Shown piece after piece: positions 34,887 through 42,989 of a stretch of DNA of 64,000 nucleotides. Both the position numbers and the translations under genes were made by a program. This DNA comes from Gemmatimonadota bacterium. GTDB lineage: Bacteria; Gemmatimonadota; Gemmatimonadetes; Longimicrobiales; Gaopeijiaceae. Below the pieces are notes generated by a model, which did no database searches, was not told where the DNA came from, and worked only from the letters and a program-made list of their open reading frames with translations. Every line of letters starts with the position of its first letter. Within the stretch, counting starts at the first letter, position 1. The stretch spans positions 18,394-82,393 of the forward strand of contig JAGWBP010000002.1 in assembly GCA_021295835.1 (NCBI GenBank), given 5' to 3'.

Positions 34887-36398
34887 TTGCTCAAGTCGGT
34901 CCTGGTCGCCAATCGGGGGGAGATCGCGCTTCGCGTGGTTCGCGCCGCCCAGGACCTCGGGGTTCGTGCCATCGCCGTCTTCTCCGAGGCGGATCGCGGT
35001 GCCCCCCATGTGGTCGCGGCCGACGAGGCGTACCATATCGGCCCCGCCCCGGCCGCCGAGAGCTACCTGAGGATCGACAGGCTGGTGGATGCCGCCCACC
35101 GCTCCGGCGCCGAGGCCATCCACCCCGGGTACGGCTTCCTCGCCGAGCGGGCCGAGTTCGCCGAGGCTGTGGCCGAGGCAGGGCTCGTCTTCGTGGGTCC
35201 GGCGGCAGAGACGATCCGCGCCATGGGCGACAAGACGGAGGCCCGGCGCACGATGATCGAAGCGGGGGTGCCGATCGTTCCCGGCAACGCCGACCCGATC
35301 GCCTCGCCCGCAGAGGCTGGCCGCATCGCGTCCGAGATCGGGGCGCCGATAGTCCTGAAGGCCGCGGCGGGGGGCGGTGGCAAGGGGATGCGGGTTGTGG
35401 GGGATCTGGGCGAGGTCGCACGCGCCTACGGGGCGTGCGCACGCGAGGCCGAGGCCGCATTCGGGGACGGAAGCGTCTACATCGAGCGCTACCTGCCGCG
35501 CCCGCGCCACCTCGAGGTACAGCTCTGCGGCGACTCGCACGGCCGGGTGGTGCACCTCCACGAGCGCGAGTGCTCGATCCAGCGCCGCCACCAGAAGCTC
35601 GTCGAGGAGGCCCCGTCGCCGCTACTCGGCCCCGAGGACCGCGCGAGGATCTGCGAGGCGGCGGTGCGGGCCGCCGAGGCGGTCGGCTACGTCGGCGCCG
35701 GAACGGTCGAGTTCCTCTGGCAGGACGACTCCTTCTACTTCCTCGAGATGAACACCCGCATTCAGGTCGAACACCCGGTGACCGAGATGGTGACCGGTGT
35801 CGATCTGGTGGAGTGGCAGTTGCGCATCGCATCCGGCGAGCCGCTGCCACTCGCGCAGGATGAGATTCCGCTCGTAGGCCATGCGATCGAGTGCCGCATC
35901 ACCAGCGAGTCCCCCTTCGACGGCTTCCTCCCGTCGGCCGGTTCCGTCGCTGGCCTGGAGGTGCCTGGTGGGCCGGGCGTTCGCTGGGACGGCGGGGTCG
36001 GGGTCGGAAGCCAGGTCGGCCTGCACTACGACCCGCTGCTGGGCAAGCTGATCGTGCGCGCCACCGACCGGCCCGGCGCGATCCGACGGATGGCGCGTGC
36101 GCTCGACGAGTTCCTTATTGCCGGCGTGGCGACGAGCGCCCCGCTGCTCAGGCGGATAGTGCACGAGCCCGACTACCTCGCCGGGCATCTCTCGACCGCC
36201 TACCTGGAGGACCACCCGGAGCTCCTCTCCGAGGCGCCGTCACCGGGTGAGCGCGAGGCGCTTGTGGTGGCTGCAGCGCTGCTGGAGCACCGCCGGTTGG
36301 GTGTGCGCGCGGCGCCGCGCATTGTGGATGGGGGGCGCCCGCTCCCTCGGTGGGCCGCCCTCCCGCGATCTCGCCAGCCGACCGGGAGCGGGTGGTGA
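34887..36398 (+). CDS. accC: biotin carboxylase subunit (acetyl/propionyl-CoA carboxylase type)
   Basis: ATP-grasp enzyme that carboxylates the biotin of BCCP. Starting at TTG 34887 (AAGGG upstream) it reads LLKSVLVANRGEIALRVVRAA. It shows HPGYGFLAE, VLKAAAGGGGKGMRVV, HLEVQLCGD, HERECSIQRRHQKLVEEAPS and LEMNTRIQVEHPVTEMVTG, all active-site segments. The 503-residue length exceeds the 450-residue core; the C-terminal extension and overlap with the BCCP gene suggest the larger acyl-CoA carboxylase alpha subunit split into two genes. Context with methylmalonyl-CoA mutase points to propionyl-CoA carboxylase. Confidence 0.93.
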   Translation: MLKSVLVANRGEIALRVVRAAQDLGVRAIAVFSEADRGAPHVVAADEAYHIGPAPAAESYLRIDRLVDAAHRSGAEAIHPGYGFLAERAEFAEAVAEAGLVFVGPAAETIRAMGDKTEARRTMIEAGVPIVPGNADPIASPAEAGRIASEIGAPIVLKAAAGGGGKGMRVVGDLGEVARAYGACAREAEAAFGDGSVYIERYLPRPRHLEVQLCGDSHGRVVHLHERECSIQRRHQKLVEEAPSPLLGPEDRARICEAAVRAAEAVGYVGAGTVEFLWQDDSFYFLEMNTRIQVEHPVTEMVTGVDLVEWQLRIASGEPLPLAQDEIPLVGHAIECRITSESPFDGFLPSAGSVAGLEVPGGPGVRWDGGVGVGSQVGLHYDPLLGKLIVRATDRPGAIRRMARALDEFLIAGVATSAPLLRRIVHEPDYLAGHLSTAYLEDHPELLSEAPSPGEREALVVAAALLEHRRLGVRAAPRIVDGGRPLPRWAALPRSRQPTGSGW

Positions 36399-36934
36399 GC
36401 CGGAGGGGGGGCGAGCTGGCTGCCTACATCGTCGAGCTCCTCGGCGAGCGCCACAGAGTGGGCGTTGGGCCGGGAGGGACCGTTCACATTGACGGGAGGG
36501 AGGTCGATGCCGAGCTGGCCCCGACGGGAGCTCCGGATCGTCACCGCCTCCTCCTGGACGGGGCTTCGCATGCGCTCGCGGCCGGGCACGAAGGCGGAGG
36601 CGGATGGCGCCTCGCGCTCGGCGGCCGGGACTTCCTGGTAGAGGTCCTCGAGGAGCGGGCCGCCCGGCTCGGGGCACTGGCGGGAGGCGGCGGCCAGAAG
36701 CCCCGGGTCGCGTCGCTATCCGCCCCCATGCCCGGCCTCGTGGTGCGGATCGAGGTGAAGGAGGGAGACGAGGTGGAGGAGGGGGAGGCACTCCTCATCG
36801 TCGAGGCGATGAAGATGGAGAACGAGCTGCGGGCGACCGCTGCGGCGCGGGTGGCCCGCGTCCCGGTGCGCCCCGGCCAGGCGGTCGAGAAGGGCCAGTT
36901 GCTGGTCGAGTTCGAGGAGGCGCAGGAGGCGTGA
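36395..36934 (+). CDS. biotin carboxyl carrier protein domain subunit
   Basis: A 179-residue protein with the biotinylation motif [10 protein letters not shown] at about residues 143-152, in a C-terminal biotinyl domain beginning [19 protein letters not shown]. The N-terminal about 95 residues resemble the BT-type linker domain of acyl-CoA carboxylases. GTG 36395 overlaps the accC stop; the TGA overlaps the mutase GTG. The carboxyltransferase subunit is not in the window. Confidence 0.92.
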   Translation: MSRRGGELAAYIVELLGERHRVGVGPGGTVHIDGREVDAELAPTGAPDRHRLLLDGASHALAAGHEGGGGWRLALGGRDFLVEVLEERAARLGALAGGGGQKPRVASLSAPMPGLVVRIEVKEGDEVEEGEALLIVEAMKMENELRATAAARVARVPVRPGQAVEKGQLLVEFEEAQEA

Positions 36935-38475
36935 GCACGGGCGACAGGGACTCCTTCCGGGAGCGGCTGCCAGAGGGCTTCAGCGTCCGCGACGACCTCG
37001 GGCAGCCCGGGAGCTTCCCCCATACACGCGGGATATACCGGTCGATGTATAGCGGCCGCCTCTGGACGATGCGGCAGTACGCGGGCTTTGGCACCGCCCG
37101 GGCGACCAACGCGCGCTATCGCTTTCTCCTCGAGCGCGGGACCACCGGCCTCTCGGTGGCCTTCGACCTGCCCACCCAGATGGGGTACGACTCCGATGCG
37201 CCGATGGCGGTCGGCGAGGTGGGCAGGGCGGGGGTGGCAATCGACACGCTGGACGACATGCGCACACTCCTTGGCGGAATCGACCTAGCGGCGATCTCAT
37301 GCTCGATGACGATCAACGCCACCGCCCCGATCCTCCTGGCCCTCTACACGGCCGTCGCCGACGAGACCGGAGTGCCGCGCAACGAGCTCCGGGGCACCGT
37401 GCAAAACGACATCCTGAAGGAATACATCGCCCGCGGAACGTACATCTACCCTGTCGCCCCGTCGCTCAGGATGGTGAGCGATCTTATGGCCTTCGCGGCG
37501 GCCGAACTCCCGCAGTGGAACACCATCTCGGTATCCGGCTACCACATCCGCGAGGCTGGCTCGACGGCGGCGCAGGAGGTCGCCTTCACCCTCGCCAACG
37601 GCCTCCACTACGTCGAGCGGGCGCTGGAGCGAGGCATCGCGCTCGAGGACTTCGCGCCTCGCATCTCCTTCTTCTTTGCGGCCCACAACGACCTCTTCGA
37701 GGAGGTCGCCAAGTTCCGGGCAGCCCGTCGGATCTGGTCGCGGCTGATGAGAGAGCGTTTCGGCGCGTCCAACCGATCTTGCCGTCTCCGATTCCACACG
37801 CAGACGGGCGGATCGACGCTGACCGCGCAGCAGCCGCTCAACAACGTCGTCAGGGTGGCTATCCAGGCGCTCGCGAGCGTGCTCGGCGGGACGCAGTCGC
37901 TGCACACCAACGGATACGACGAGGCGCTGGCGCTTCCGAGTGGCGAAGCGGCCGAGCTGGCGCTCCGCACCCAGCAGATCCTGGCCGAGGAGTCGGGCGT
38001 GGCCGCCTGGGCGGACCCCCTTGGCGGGAGCTTCCTATTGGAGTACCTGACCAATTCCGTCGAGTCCGAGGCGCTCGCGCAGATGTCGCGAATCGAGGAG
38101 ATGGGCGGCTCGGCGGCCGCCATCGAGTACATGCGCGACGAGATCCACCGCGCCGCCTACAGCCACCAACTGGATGTCGAGAGCGGAGATCGGGTAGTCG
38201 TGGGCGTGAACCGCTACGAGACGGAGGCTGAGCGCACCCCGATGGCTGGCCCCGACTACCGCAACCTGGAGCGGCACCAGGTATCGACCCTCGAGTCGTT
38301 CAGAGACGAGCGGGACCCGGGCCGGGTGGAGAGCGCGTTGCGGCGAGTGCGCGATACTGCGCGGGGCGATGGGAACCTGCTGCCTCCGATGATCGAGGCG
38401 GTGAAGCGGAGCGCCACCCTCGGGGAGGTCAGCGACGCGCTCAGGGCGGTGTGGGGGACCCACTCCCGGTCCTGA
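36931..38475 (+). CDS. methylmalonyl-CoA mutase, catalytic (large-domain) subunit
   Basis: A 514-residue TIM-barrel half of a B12-dependent mutase, succinyl-CoA/methylmalonyl-CoA. Motifs: [57 protein letters not shown] and [20 protein letters not shown]. The Tyr of SMYSG and the Arg of IARGTY are the residues that, from published work, mark methylmalonyl- over isobutyryl-CoA mutases. It lacks the C-terminal cobalamin domain, which must be a separate small subunit encoded elsewhere. GTG 36931 overlaps the BCCP stop. Confidence 0.93.
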   Translation: MSTGDRDSFRERLPEGFSVRDDLGQPGSFPHTRGIYRSMYSGRLWTMRQYAGFGTARATNARYRFLLERGTTGLSVAFDLPTQMGYDSDAPMAVGEVGRAGVAIDTLDDMRTLLGGIDLAAISCSMTINATAPILLALYTAVADETGVPRNELRGTVQNDILKEYIARGTYIYPVAPSLRMVSDLMAFAAAELPQWNTISVSGYHIREAGSTAAQEVAFTLANGLHYVERALERGIALEDFAPRISFFFAAHNDLFEEVAKFRAARRIWSRLMRERFGASNRSCRLRFHTQTGGSTLTAQQPLNNVVRVAIQALASVLGGTQSLHTNGYDEALALPSGEAAELALRTQQILAEESGVAAWADPLGGSFLLEYLTNSVESEALAQMSRIEEMGGSAAAIEYMRDEIHRAAYSHQLDVESGDRVVVGVNRYETEAERTPMAGPDYRNLERHQVSTLESFRDERDPGRVESALRRVRDTARGDGNLLPPMIEAVKRSATLGEVSDALRAVWGTHSRS

Positions 38476-38529
38476 CGATCGCCGGCAGTCGGTGAACAGA
38501 CTCGCGCGAGCACCAGTCCGTTATAGGAG

Positions 38530-38574
38530 AACCCCCAGCGAACCCGCACATTCGGCGCGGATCCCCTGGGGGTT
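38530..38574 (+). terminator. hairpin after the methylmalonyl-CoA mutase operon
   Basis: AACCCCCAG (38530-38538) and CTGGGGGTT (38566-38574) form a perfect 9-bp stem with a long 27-base loop, followed by CGTTCTGT. The T-run is poor, so termination may be Rho-assisted. Confidence 0.55.
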
Positions 38575-38717
38575 CGTTCTGTAACTACCGGCCGCAACCC
38601 GGCGCGAAGACCGCTCTACGGCGTGGACTTCTCGTGATCGTGGCTCGGCGGCCTACCTGCCGAAGCGGCGATCGCTTGCCCTTGCCGGGTTGGGCTGGGT
38701 ACTTGGACTAGACAATT

Positions 38718-38729
38718 GATCACCTCCTT
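38718..38729 (-). other. 12-base perfect complement to the 16S 3' end (extended Shine-Dalgarno) in a gene-poor stretch
   Basis: On the minus strand this reads AAGGAGGTGATC. GGAGG is followed seven bases later by a TTG that opens a 20-codon frame (LSSPSTQPNPARASDRRFGR, then TAG). The region 38575-38802 holds no other gene. The match is exact and in good spacing, but a 20-residue product cannot be supported from sequence alone. Confidence 0.3.
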
Positions 38730-38802
38730 GGTTCGAGTTCGAAAGCGGGCGGAACAGTGCGTCCTGCTGCTCGACAAATCTACGCCAAAGGGGGGCGGTA
38801 GC

Positions 38803-39306
38803 TCAAGGGGAGTCCTCCCCCTCGTCGCCTCCTCTGGAGGTGGCACGTGCCAGCAGTCCCGCCCCCCTGCGAAGCATCCGCACCTTGGCCGCCAGGTCGA
38901 GCACCGCGTCCTCGGCTTCGGACTGGGCCACGTCGAGGAGAGCCGAGATGTCCGCGACGCGCCGGCGGGACTCGACCGACAGCTTGCCGAACTCGCTGGC
39001 CACCTCCCCCGCCGTCCGGTTGAGGCGCTCCGCCTCCGTGCTGATCACATCGGTGACCCGCTTCAGGTTGCCGACGGCACCGGTGGCGTGTTCGAGGAAC
39101 GGCCCGGCCTGTTCGGTGACGGAGTCGAGCGCTGCGAGCACACTGCGCACGTCCCGCCGCATCTCGGCGAGCACCATTGCGAGCGCCGCTAGGATCCCCA
39201 GGAGCGCCACCACGGCCACGATCACGGACCACTGGGATGCAACCGTGAGCCCGTCGTGCGCCAACTGCACGACGGATGTGTCCTGCGCGAGTGGAGTTGA
39301 GAGCAT
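38803..39306 (-). CDS. DUF948-like membrane-anchored coiled-coil protein
   Basis: A 167-residue protein with one N-terminal transmembrane segment (VIVAVVALLGILAALAMVLA, about 28-47) and a long heptad-like helical region (RRDVRSVLAALDSVTEQ..., ERLNRTAGEVASEFGKL). This is the layout of DUF948 proteins. Function unknown; these are often near cell-envelope genes. It diverges from murA, and the second cargo segment is inserted between the two. Confidence 0.65.
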   Translation of the reverse strand: MLSTPLAQDTSVVQLAHDGLTVASQWSVIVAVVALLGILAALAMVLAEMRRDVRSVLAALDSVTEQAGPFLEHATGAVGNLKRVTDVISTEAERLNRTAGEVASEFGKLSVESRRRVADISALLDVAQSEAEDAVLDLAAKVRMLRRGAGLLARATSRGGDEGEDSP

Positions 39307-39335
39307 GGCGGCCTCCAGCGGGTGGCGACGGGGAG

Positions 39336-39385
39336 ACGAATATGGGGCGGTCGGCCCGCGCTATCCAGAGAGAGTTGCGGCGTGG
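39336..39385 (+). repeat. left 50-bp perfect direct repeat
   Basis: Identical to 42926-42975 over all 50 bases. The right copy ends 15 bases before the murA ATG, and this left copy lies 30 bases from the DUF948 start, so the ancestral intergenic region probably carried one copy. The 3,540 bases between them are cargo. Confidence 0.85.
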
Positions 39386-39736
39386 CGCGTCGAACCGTAT
39401 GGTGGGAGGGTGCCCGCCGGGGCGCAAATGACACGCTGCGGGCCCGCCCGTCAGCTTCCCGAGCTGGAGTTCCTGGTGCCTGTCACCGGACACCGCCTGA
39501 GGTGGACGGGATCGCCGAGGATCGCGGTCGCCGCCCATTGGGGTTCCGATGTGCTGGACCTTCAGGCCTACCAGCCGTCGGGCGAACGGCTCGAAGTCCG
39601 GGACGAGGCCGGTTGGGGGATGTTACGCGATGCCTACGAGGCTCTGTTCGTGGTCCGGCCCCGCGAGACCGCTGGCACTCACTCACTGGCCTTGGAGGCA
39701 ACGCTGGAGTGGGACGACGGAGGAGGACGGAACCGG
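39386..39736 (+). pseudogene. 3' remnant of an unrecognised gene at the cargo left end
   Basis: An open frame reads GRVPAGAQMTRCGPARQL, then ELEFLVPVTGHRLRWTG and ERLEVRDEAGWGMLRDAYEA, and runs without a stop into the receptor gene. The composition looks coding. If one base were shifted near 39720, the frame would end at the TGA overlapping the receptor ATG (39738-39740), as expected for an operon neighbour. I take it as the tail of a truncated, frameshifted gene. Family not recognised. Confidence 0.4.
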
Positions 39737-42061
39737 ATGAGAGCGTTTGTGATTCCGCTCCTCGCGGCGTTGGCCTTCGCGCTCCTCGCGCCGGGGGCGG
39801 GCGCGGCCCAGGATCCGTCGTCGCCGGGCTGGCGACTGCGGGTCCTGGACGCGGTGTCGGGAGCGCCGCTCGCCGGGGTGGTGGTGAACTTGCCGGAGGC
39901 GGGCGCGGCGTGGGCGACGGACAGTCTGGGCGTGGCTGCGGTCGGGGTAGCGGAGTCCGGCGCGCCGCTCCGGGTGGTGGTGGACCGGATGGGCTACCAG
40001 TTGGTGGACACGCTTCTGGTATCTCCGGCCGGGGGCGGGACGACGGAGCTGCGGTTGGAGCGGGCGGCGGTCGGGCTTCCGGCGCTGACGGTGGGCGCGG
40101 GCCGCGCGGGTGGCGGGTCGCGCGAGCTGGCTCGCGTCATCTTCAGGCGCGACGTGGCGGTTGGCGCCGTAGGGATGACGGCGGCGCAGGTCAGGGAGGT
40201 GCCGGCGGTTGGCGAGGCGGACGTGCTCCGGAGCCTCGGGAGTCTGGCCGGCGTGACGAGCGTGAACGACTACCGGGCCGGGATGCATGTGCGCGGGGGC
40301 GCCTCGGACCAGGTGGGCGTGCTGTGGGAGGGGGTGCCGGTCTTCGGCCCCTATCACATGTTCGGGATGTTCGGGGTGTTCAACTCCGACGCGGTGGAGT
40401 CGCTGGAGCTGTACAAGGGCTCGATGCCGGCGCGCCACGGGGGCTGGCTGTCGGGCGTGGTGGCGGCGCGGCAGCGGACGGGCGGCGACTCGGGGGTGCG
40501 CGGGCGGGGAGGCCTAAGCCTTCTTGGGGTGCGGGCGGCCGCGGACGGGTCGCTGCCGTGGGGCGGGGCCCGGTGGCTGGCGGCCGGGCGGACGGCGACG
40601 GTGGACATCCCTGGCCTGGGCGGTCCGTACTCCTTCCACGACGTGAACCTCGGCCTACGGCTGTATCCGGGCAAGGCTCACCGCGTGGGGTTTTCGGTGC
40701 TCGCCACCGAAGACGAGTTCGCGTGGGATTTCGGCGGCGGGGACTGGCTCGATTCGCGCTGGTCGAACCTCGTGTCGTCGCTGGCGTGGTCGTGGGTGCG
40801 GGGCGACCGGGTGTCGGGCGAAGTCGCCGCGTACGCGAGCAGGTACGAGGGGAGTCTCGGCACTGGGGCCGGGCCGTCGCCTCCGGTGGCCCGAAACGAG
40901 GTATTCCTGCGCGGCCTGCGCGCCGGGATGACGCTCCGGGGCGGGCGGGGCGGCGCGAGGGCCGGCTTGGCGTTCGAGGACGCTCCGGTGTCGCTCGACG
41001 GCTCGGGCGAGGGCGCGTTCGTCGAGGGGGACGCTTCGGGCTCCCATTCGCAACTGTCCGCCTTCGCCGAGCTCGAGCGCTGGTTCGGCCCGCTGAGGCT
41101 GGCGCCCGGAGTCCGGGCGGTGGTCGAGCGGAGCTCCTCGCGTCGGTTATTCGAGCCGCGCTTGGCGGCGCGCCTCCACCTCGGTCCCCTTGCAGTCAGC
41201 GTCGGCGTGGACCGGACCCACCAGCTCCTGTCGGTGCTGCACGACGACCGGTACCCGGTTCCCGGCGCGCCGATGTGGTTTGCGCGGGAGGGTGGACGGC
41301 CGGCGTCGGTGGCGGACGGGGCGAGCGTGGCCCTCGACGTCTGGAGGGGGGAGCGCTGGACGGGCTCGGTCGTCGGGTGGGCGCGGAGCTTCCGGGACGT
41401 TCCGTCCTGGCGACCCGCGGCGGCGCGGGTGGTCTCGGACATGGCCTTCCACGACGGCGAGGCCCGGGGCTGGGAGGCGACGGTGCAGCGGCACTTCGGG
41501 CGCGTGCGCGGCTGGCTCTCCTACCAGTGGTCGCGGACGCGCTTCACCGACGGCGGGGGCGCCGAGTACCTGGCGACGTGGGACCGGCGGCACGAGGTGG
41601 ACGCGGTCGTGGCGGTGACAGGGTGGCGGGGGTGGAGCGCCTCCGTGCGCGGCGCCGTGGCGACCGGCACGCCGTTCTGGGTGCCGCTGAGATCGTATCC
41701 GGGGCTGCAGTACGATCCCAACACGATCGGCGACGACCGGTTCGGAGACGAATCGCGGGACGACGGGCTGAGAGGATTGGGGGGGAACGGCAACCAATTC
41801 ACAATCCTGTCGAATGTCCAGGGCCGGGTTCCCTACTACGCCCGCGTCGATCTCTCGGTCTCACACGCGATCCGCTGGGGGTCGTGGGAGATCGCGCCCT
41901 TCGTTTCCGTGCCGAACGTCACCGGCCACGCCAACCCATACAGCTACCGTCCTCGCCACTACAACCCCGACCCCCCGCCAGGAGGAAGCCACGATGGGTC
42001 GCTCTCTGCCAAACTACAGATTCCGCCGGTTCCGTTCGTGGGCGCGGATCTCCGCTTCTAG
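39737..42061 (+). CDS. TonB-dependent receptor with CarboxypepD_reg-like N-terminal domain
   Basis: A 774-residue outer-membrane protein. Signal peptide at about 1-25 (LLAALAFALLAPGAGAAQ), a carboxypeptidase-regulatory-like beta-sandwich at about 32-110 (LRVLDAVSGAPLAGVVVNLP), a plug domain at about 150-240 (VLRSLGSLAGVTSVNDY, MHVRGGASDQVGVLWEGVPV), then a beta-barrel ending in ...FVGADLRF with the C-terminal aromatic. Cargo is unknown. ATG 39737 is preferred for the signal peptide. It overlaps the start of the DUF4249-like gene, a pairing typical of Bacteroidota and Gemmatimonadota. Confidence 0.85.
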   Translation: MRAFVIPLLAALAFALLAPGAGAAQDPSSPGWRLRVLDAVSGAPLAGVVVNLPEAGAAWATDSLGVAAVGVAESGAPLRVVVDRMGYQLVDTLLVSPAGGGTTELRLERAAVGLPALTVGAGRAGGGSRELARVIFRRDVAVGAVGMTAAQVREVPAVGEADVLRSLGSLAGVTSVNDYRAGMHVRGGASDQVGVLWEGVPVFGPYHMFGMFGVFNSDAVESLELYKGSMPARHGGWLSGVVAARQRTGGDSGVRGRGGLSLLGVRAAADGSLPWGGARWLAAGRTATVDIPGLGGPYSFHDVNLGLRLYPGKAHRVGFSVLATEDEFAWDFGGGDWLDSRWSNLVSSLAWSWVRGDRVSGEVAAYASRYEGSLGTGAGPSPPVARNEVFLRGLRAGMTLRGGRGGARAGLAFEDAPVSLDGSGEGAFVEGDASGSHSQLSAFAELERWFGPLRLAPGVRAVVERSSSRRLFEPRLAARLHLGPLAVSVGVDRTHQLLSVLHDDRYPVPGAPMWFAREGGRPASVADGASVALDVWRGERWTGSVVGWARSFRDVPSWRPAAARVVSDMAFHDGEARGWEATVQRHFGRVRGWLSYQWSRTRFTDGGGAEYLATWDRRHEVDAVVAVTGWRGWSASVRGAVATGTPFWVPLRSYPGLQYDPNTIGDDRFGDESRDDGLRGLGGNGNQFTILSNVQGRVPYYARVDLSVSHAIRWGSWEIAPFVSVPNVTGHANPYSYRPRHYNPDPPPGGSHDGSLSAKLQIPPVPFVGADLRF

Positions 42062-42908
42062 CGGTCGCTGGCTGGCACCCGGCGAGCGGCGGCGGCACCC
42101 AGCTCGCGCGGCGGGGCGACGCCCGTCCTTCTCCCAATTCGCCTTGCTCACGGTCGCGGCGTCGCTCGCGGCTTGCGATCCCGTCTTCCCGGAGGCCTCG
42201 GACGACCGGCTGGTCTTGCTGGCGGCCCTCAACCCCGACTCCGCGGAACACTTGGTGCTGGCTGCGCACACCCCCGCCGCCGTCGAAGGGCCGCCCATGA
42301 TCGTCGAACTGTACCGCGGCACCCCGAACGGAGGAGCGCTCTCCTGGACCCTTGTCGCCACCGCCAACGAGCGCGGGCGGGAATGCGCCGCACAGCCCTA
42401 CTACGAGAGCCTCGTAGTGCCCCACTGCCTCGCCCCCGCCGCCATGCTCGACCCGGGCGCCGCCTACCTGGTCGAAGCCTCGGCGGAGGGCTACCGCACG
42501 GCGAGGGGCCGCACCCTCGCCGTCGGCGACTTCGAGGTCAACTCCGCCGTGCTCACGCGCGACGACGCCTCCGCCACGCTGGACGCCTCCTGGACCGCAA
42601 GCGTCGCGGCCCACCGCTACTTCGTCGCCCTACGGCGGCTACATCCTCCCCACGGCGAAGACCCCAAGGGGTGGTACGCCGAGGTGGACGGCACGTCGGT
42701 AACGGTGTCGCTCCCCTCCAAAGCCATCGACGAGGCGGTTGAGCCGGTCACCCTCGACGTAACCGCGCTCAGCAAGGAACTGTACGACTACCTGACGTCG
42801 GGGACGGAGGGAGAGTTCTTCTCGGTCCCGCCGATCCAGAACGTCGAGAACGGGTTCGGGTTCGTCGGCTCGATGCGGGTGCGAAGCCTGGTTGTGGAAT
42901 TCAGGTAG
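41994..42908 (+). CDS. DUF4249-like surface lipoprotein
   Basis: A 304-residue protein that starts at ATG 41994 behind a strong AGGAGGAAG Shine-Dalgarno sequence inside the receptor's 3' end (68-base overlap). The first about 45 residues are basic and read out of frame with receptor codons; the lipoprotein signal lies later (FALLTVAASLAAC, lipobox Cys at about 62). The mature part has DDRLVLLAALNPDS, GRTLAVGDFEVNSA and ends MRVRSLVVEFR. Function unknown; DUF4249 proteins commonly accompany TonB receptors. Confidence 0.68.
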   Translation: MGRSLPNYRFRRFRSWARISASSGRWLAPGERRRHPARAAGRRPSFSQFALLTVAASLAACDPVFPEASDDRLVLLAALNPDSAEHLVLAAHTPAAVEGPPMIVELYRGTPNGGALSWTLVATANERGRECAAQPYYESLVVPHCLAPAAMLDPGAAYLVEASAEGYRTARGRTLAVGDFEVNSAVLTRDDASATLDASWTASVAAHRYFVALRRLHPPHGEDPKGWYAEVDGTSVTVSLPSKAIDEAVEPVTLDVTALSKELYDYLTSGTEGEFFSVPPIQNVENGFGFVGSMRVRSLVVEFR

Positions 42909-42925
42909 CCGCAATTGGCGGGGCC

Positions 42926-42975
42926 ACGAATATGGGGCGGTCGGCCCGCGCTATCCAGAGAGAGTTGCGGCGTGG
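42926..42975 (+). repeat. right 50-bp perfect direct repeat
   Basis: Second copy of 39336-39385, directly upstream of murA. It probably includes part of the native murA promoter region; GGTATCTT follows immediately. Confidence 0.85.
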
Positions 42976-42989
42976 TATCTTCCCCCCCG

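Noticed and set aside
38718..38729. 3' end of a 16S rRNA gene
   Set aside because: Only the 12-base tail matches; the conserved upstream helix 44/45 sequence is absent.
38785..38815. tRNA-like GGGGCGGTAGCTCAAGGGG
   Set aside because: It resembles a D-arm start only; no anticodon or T-arm follows and it lies in the DUF948 gene end.
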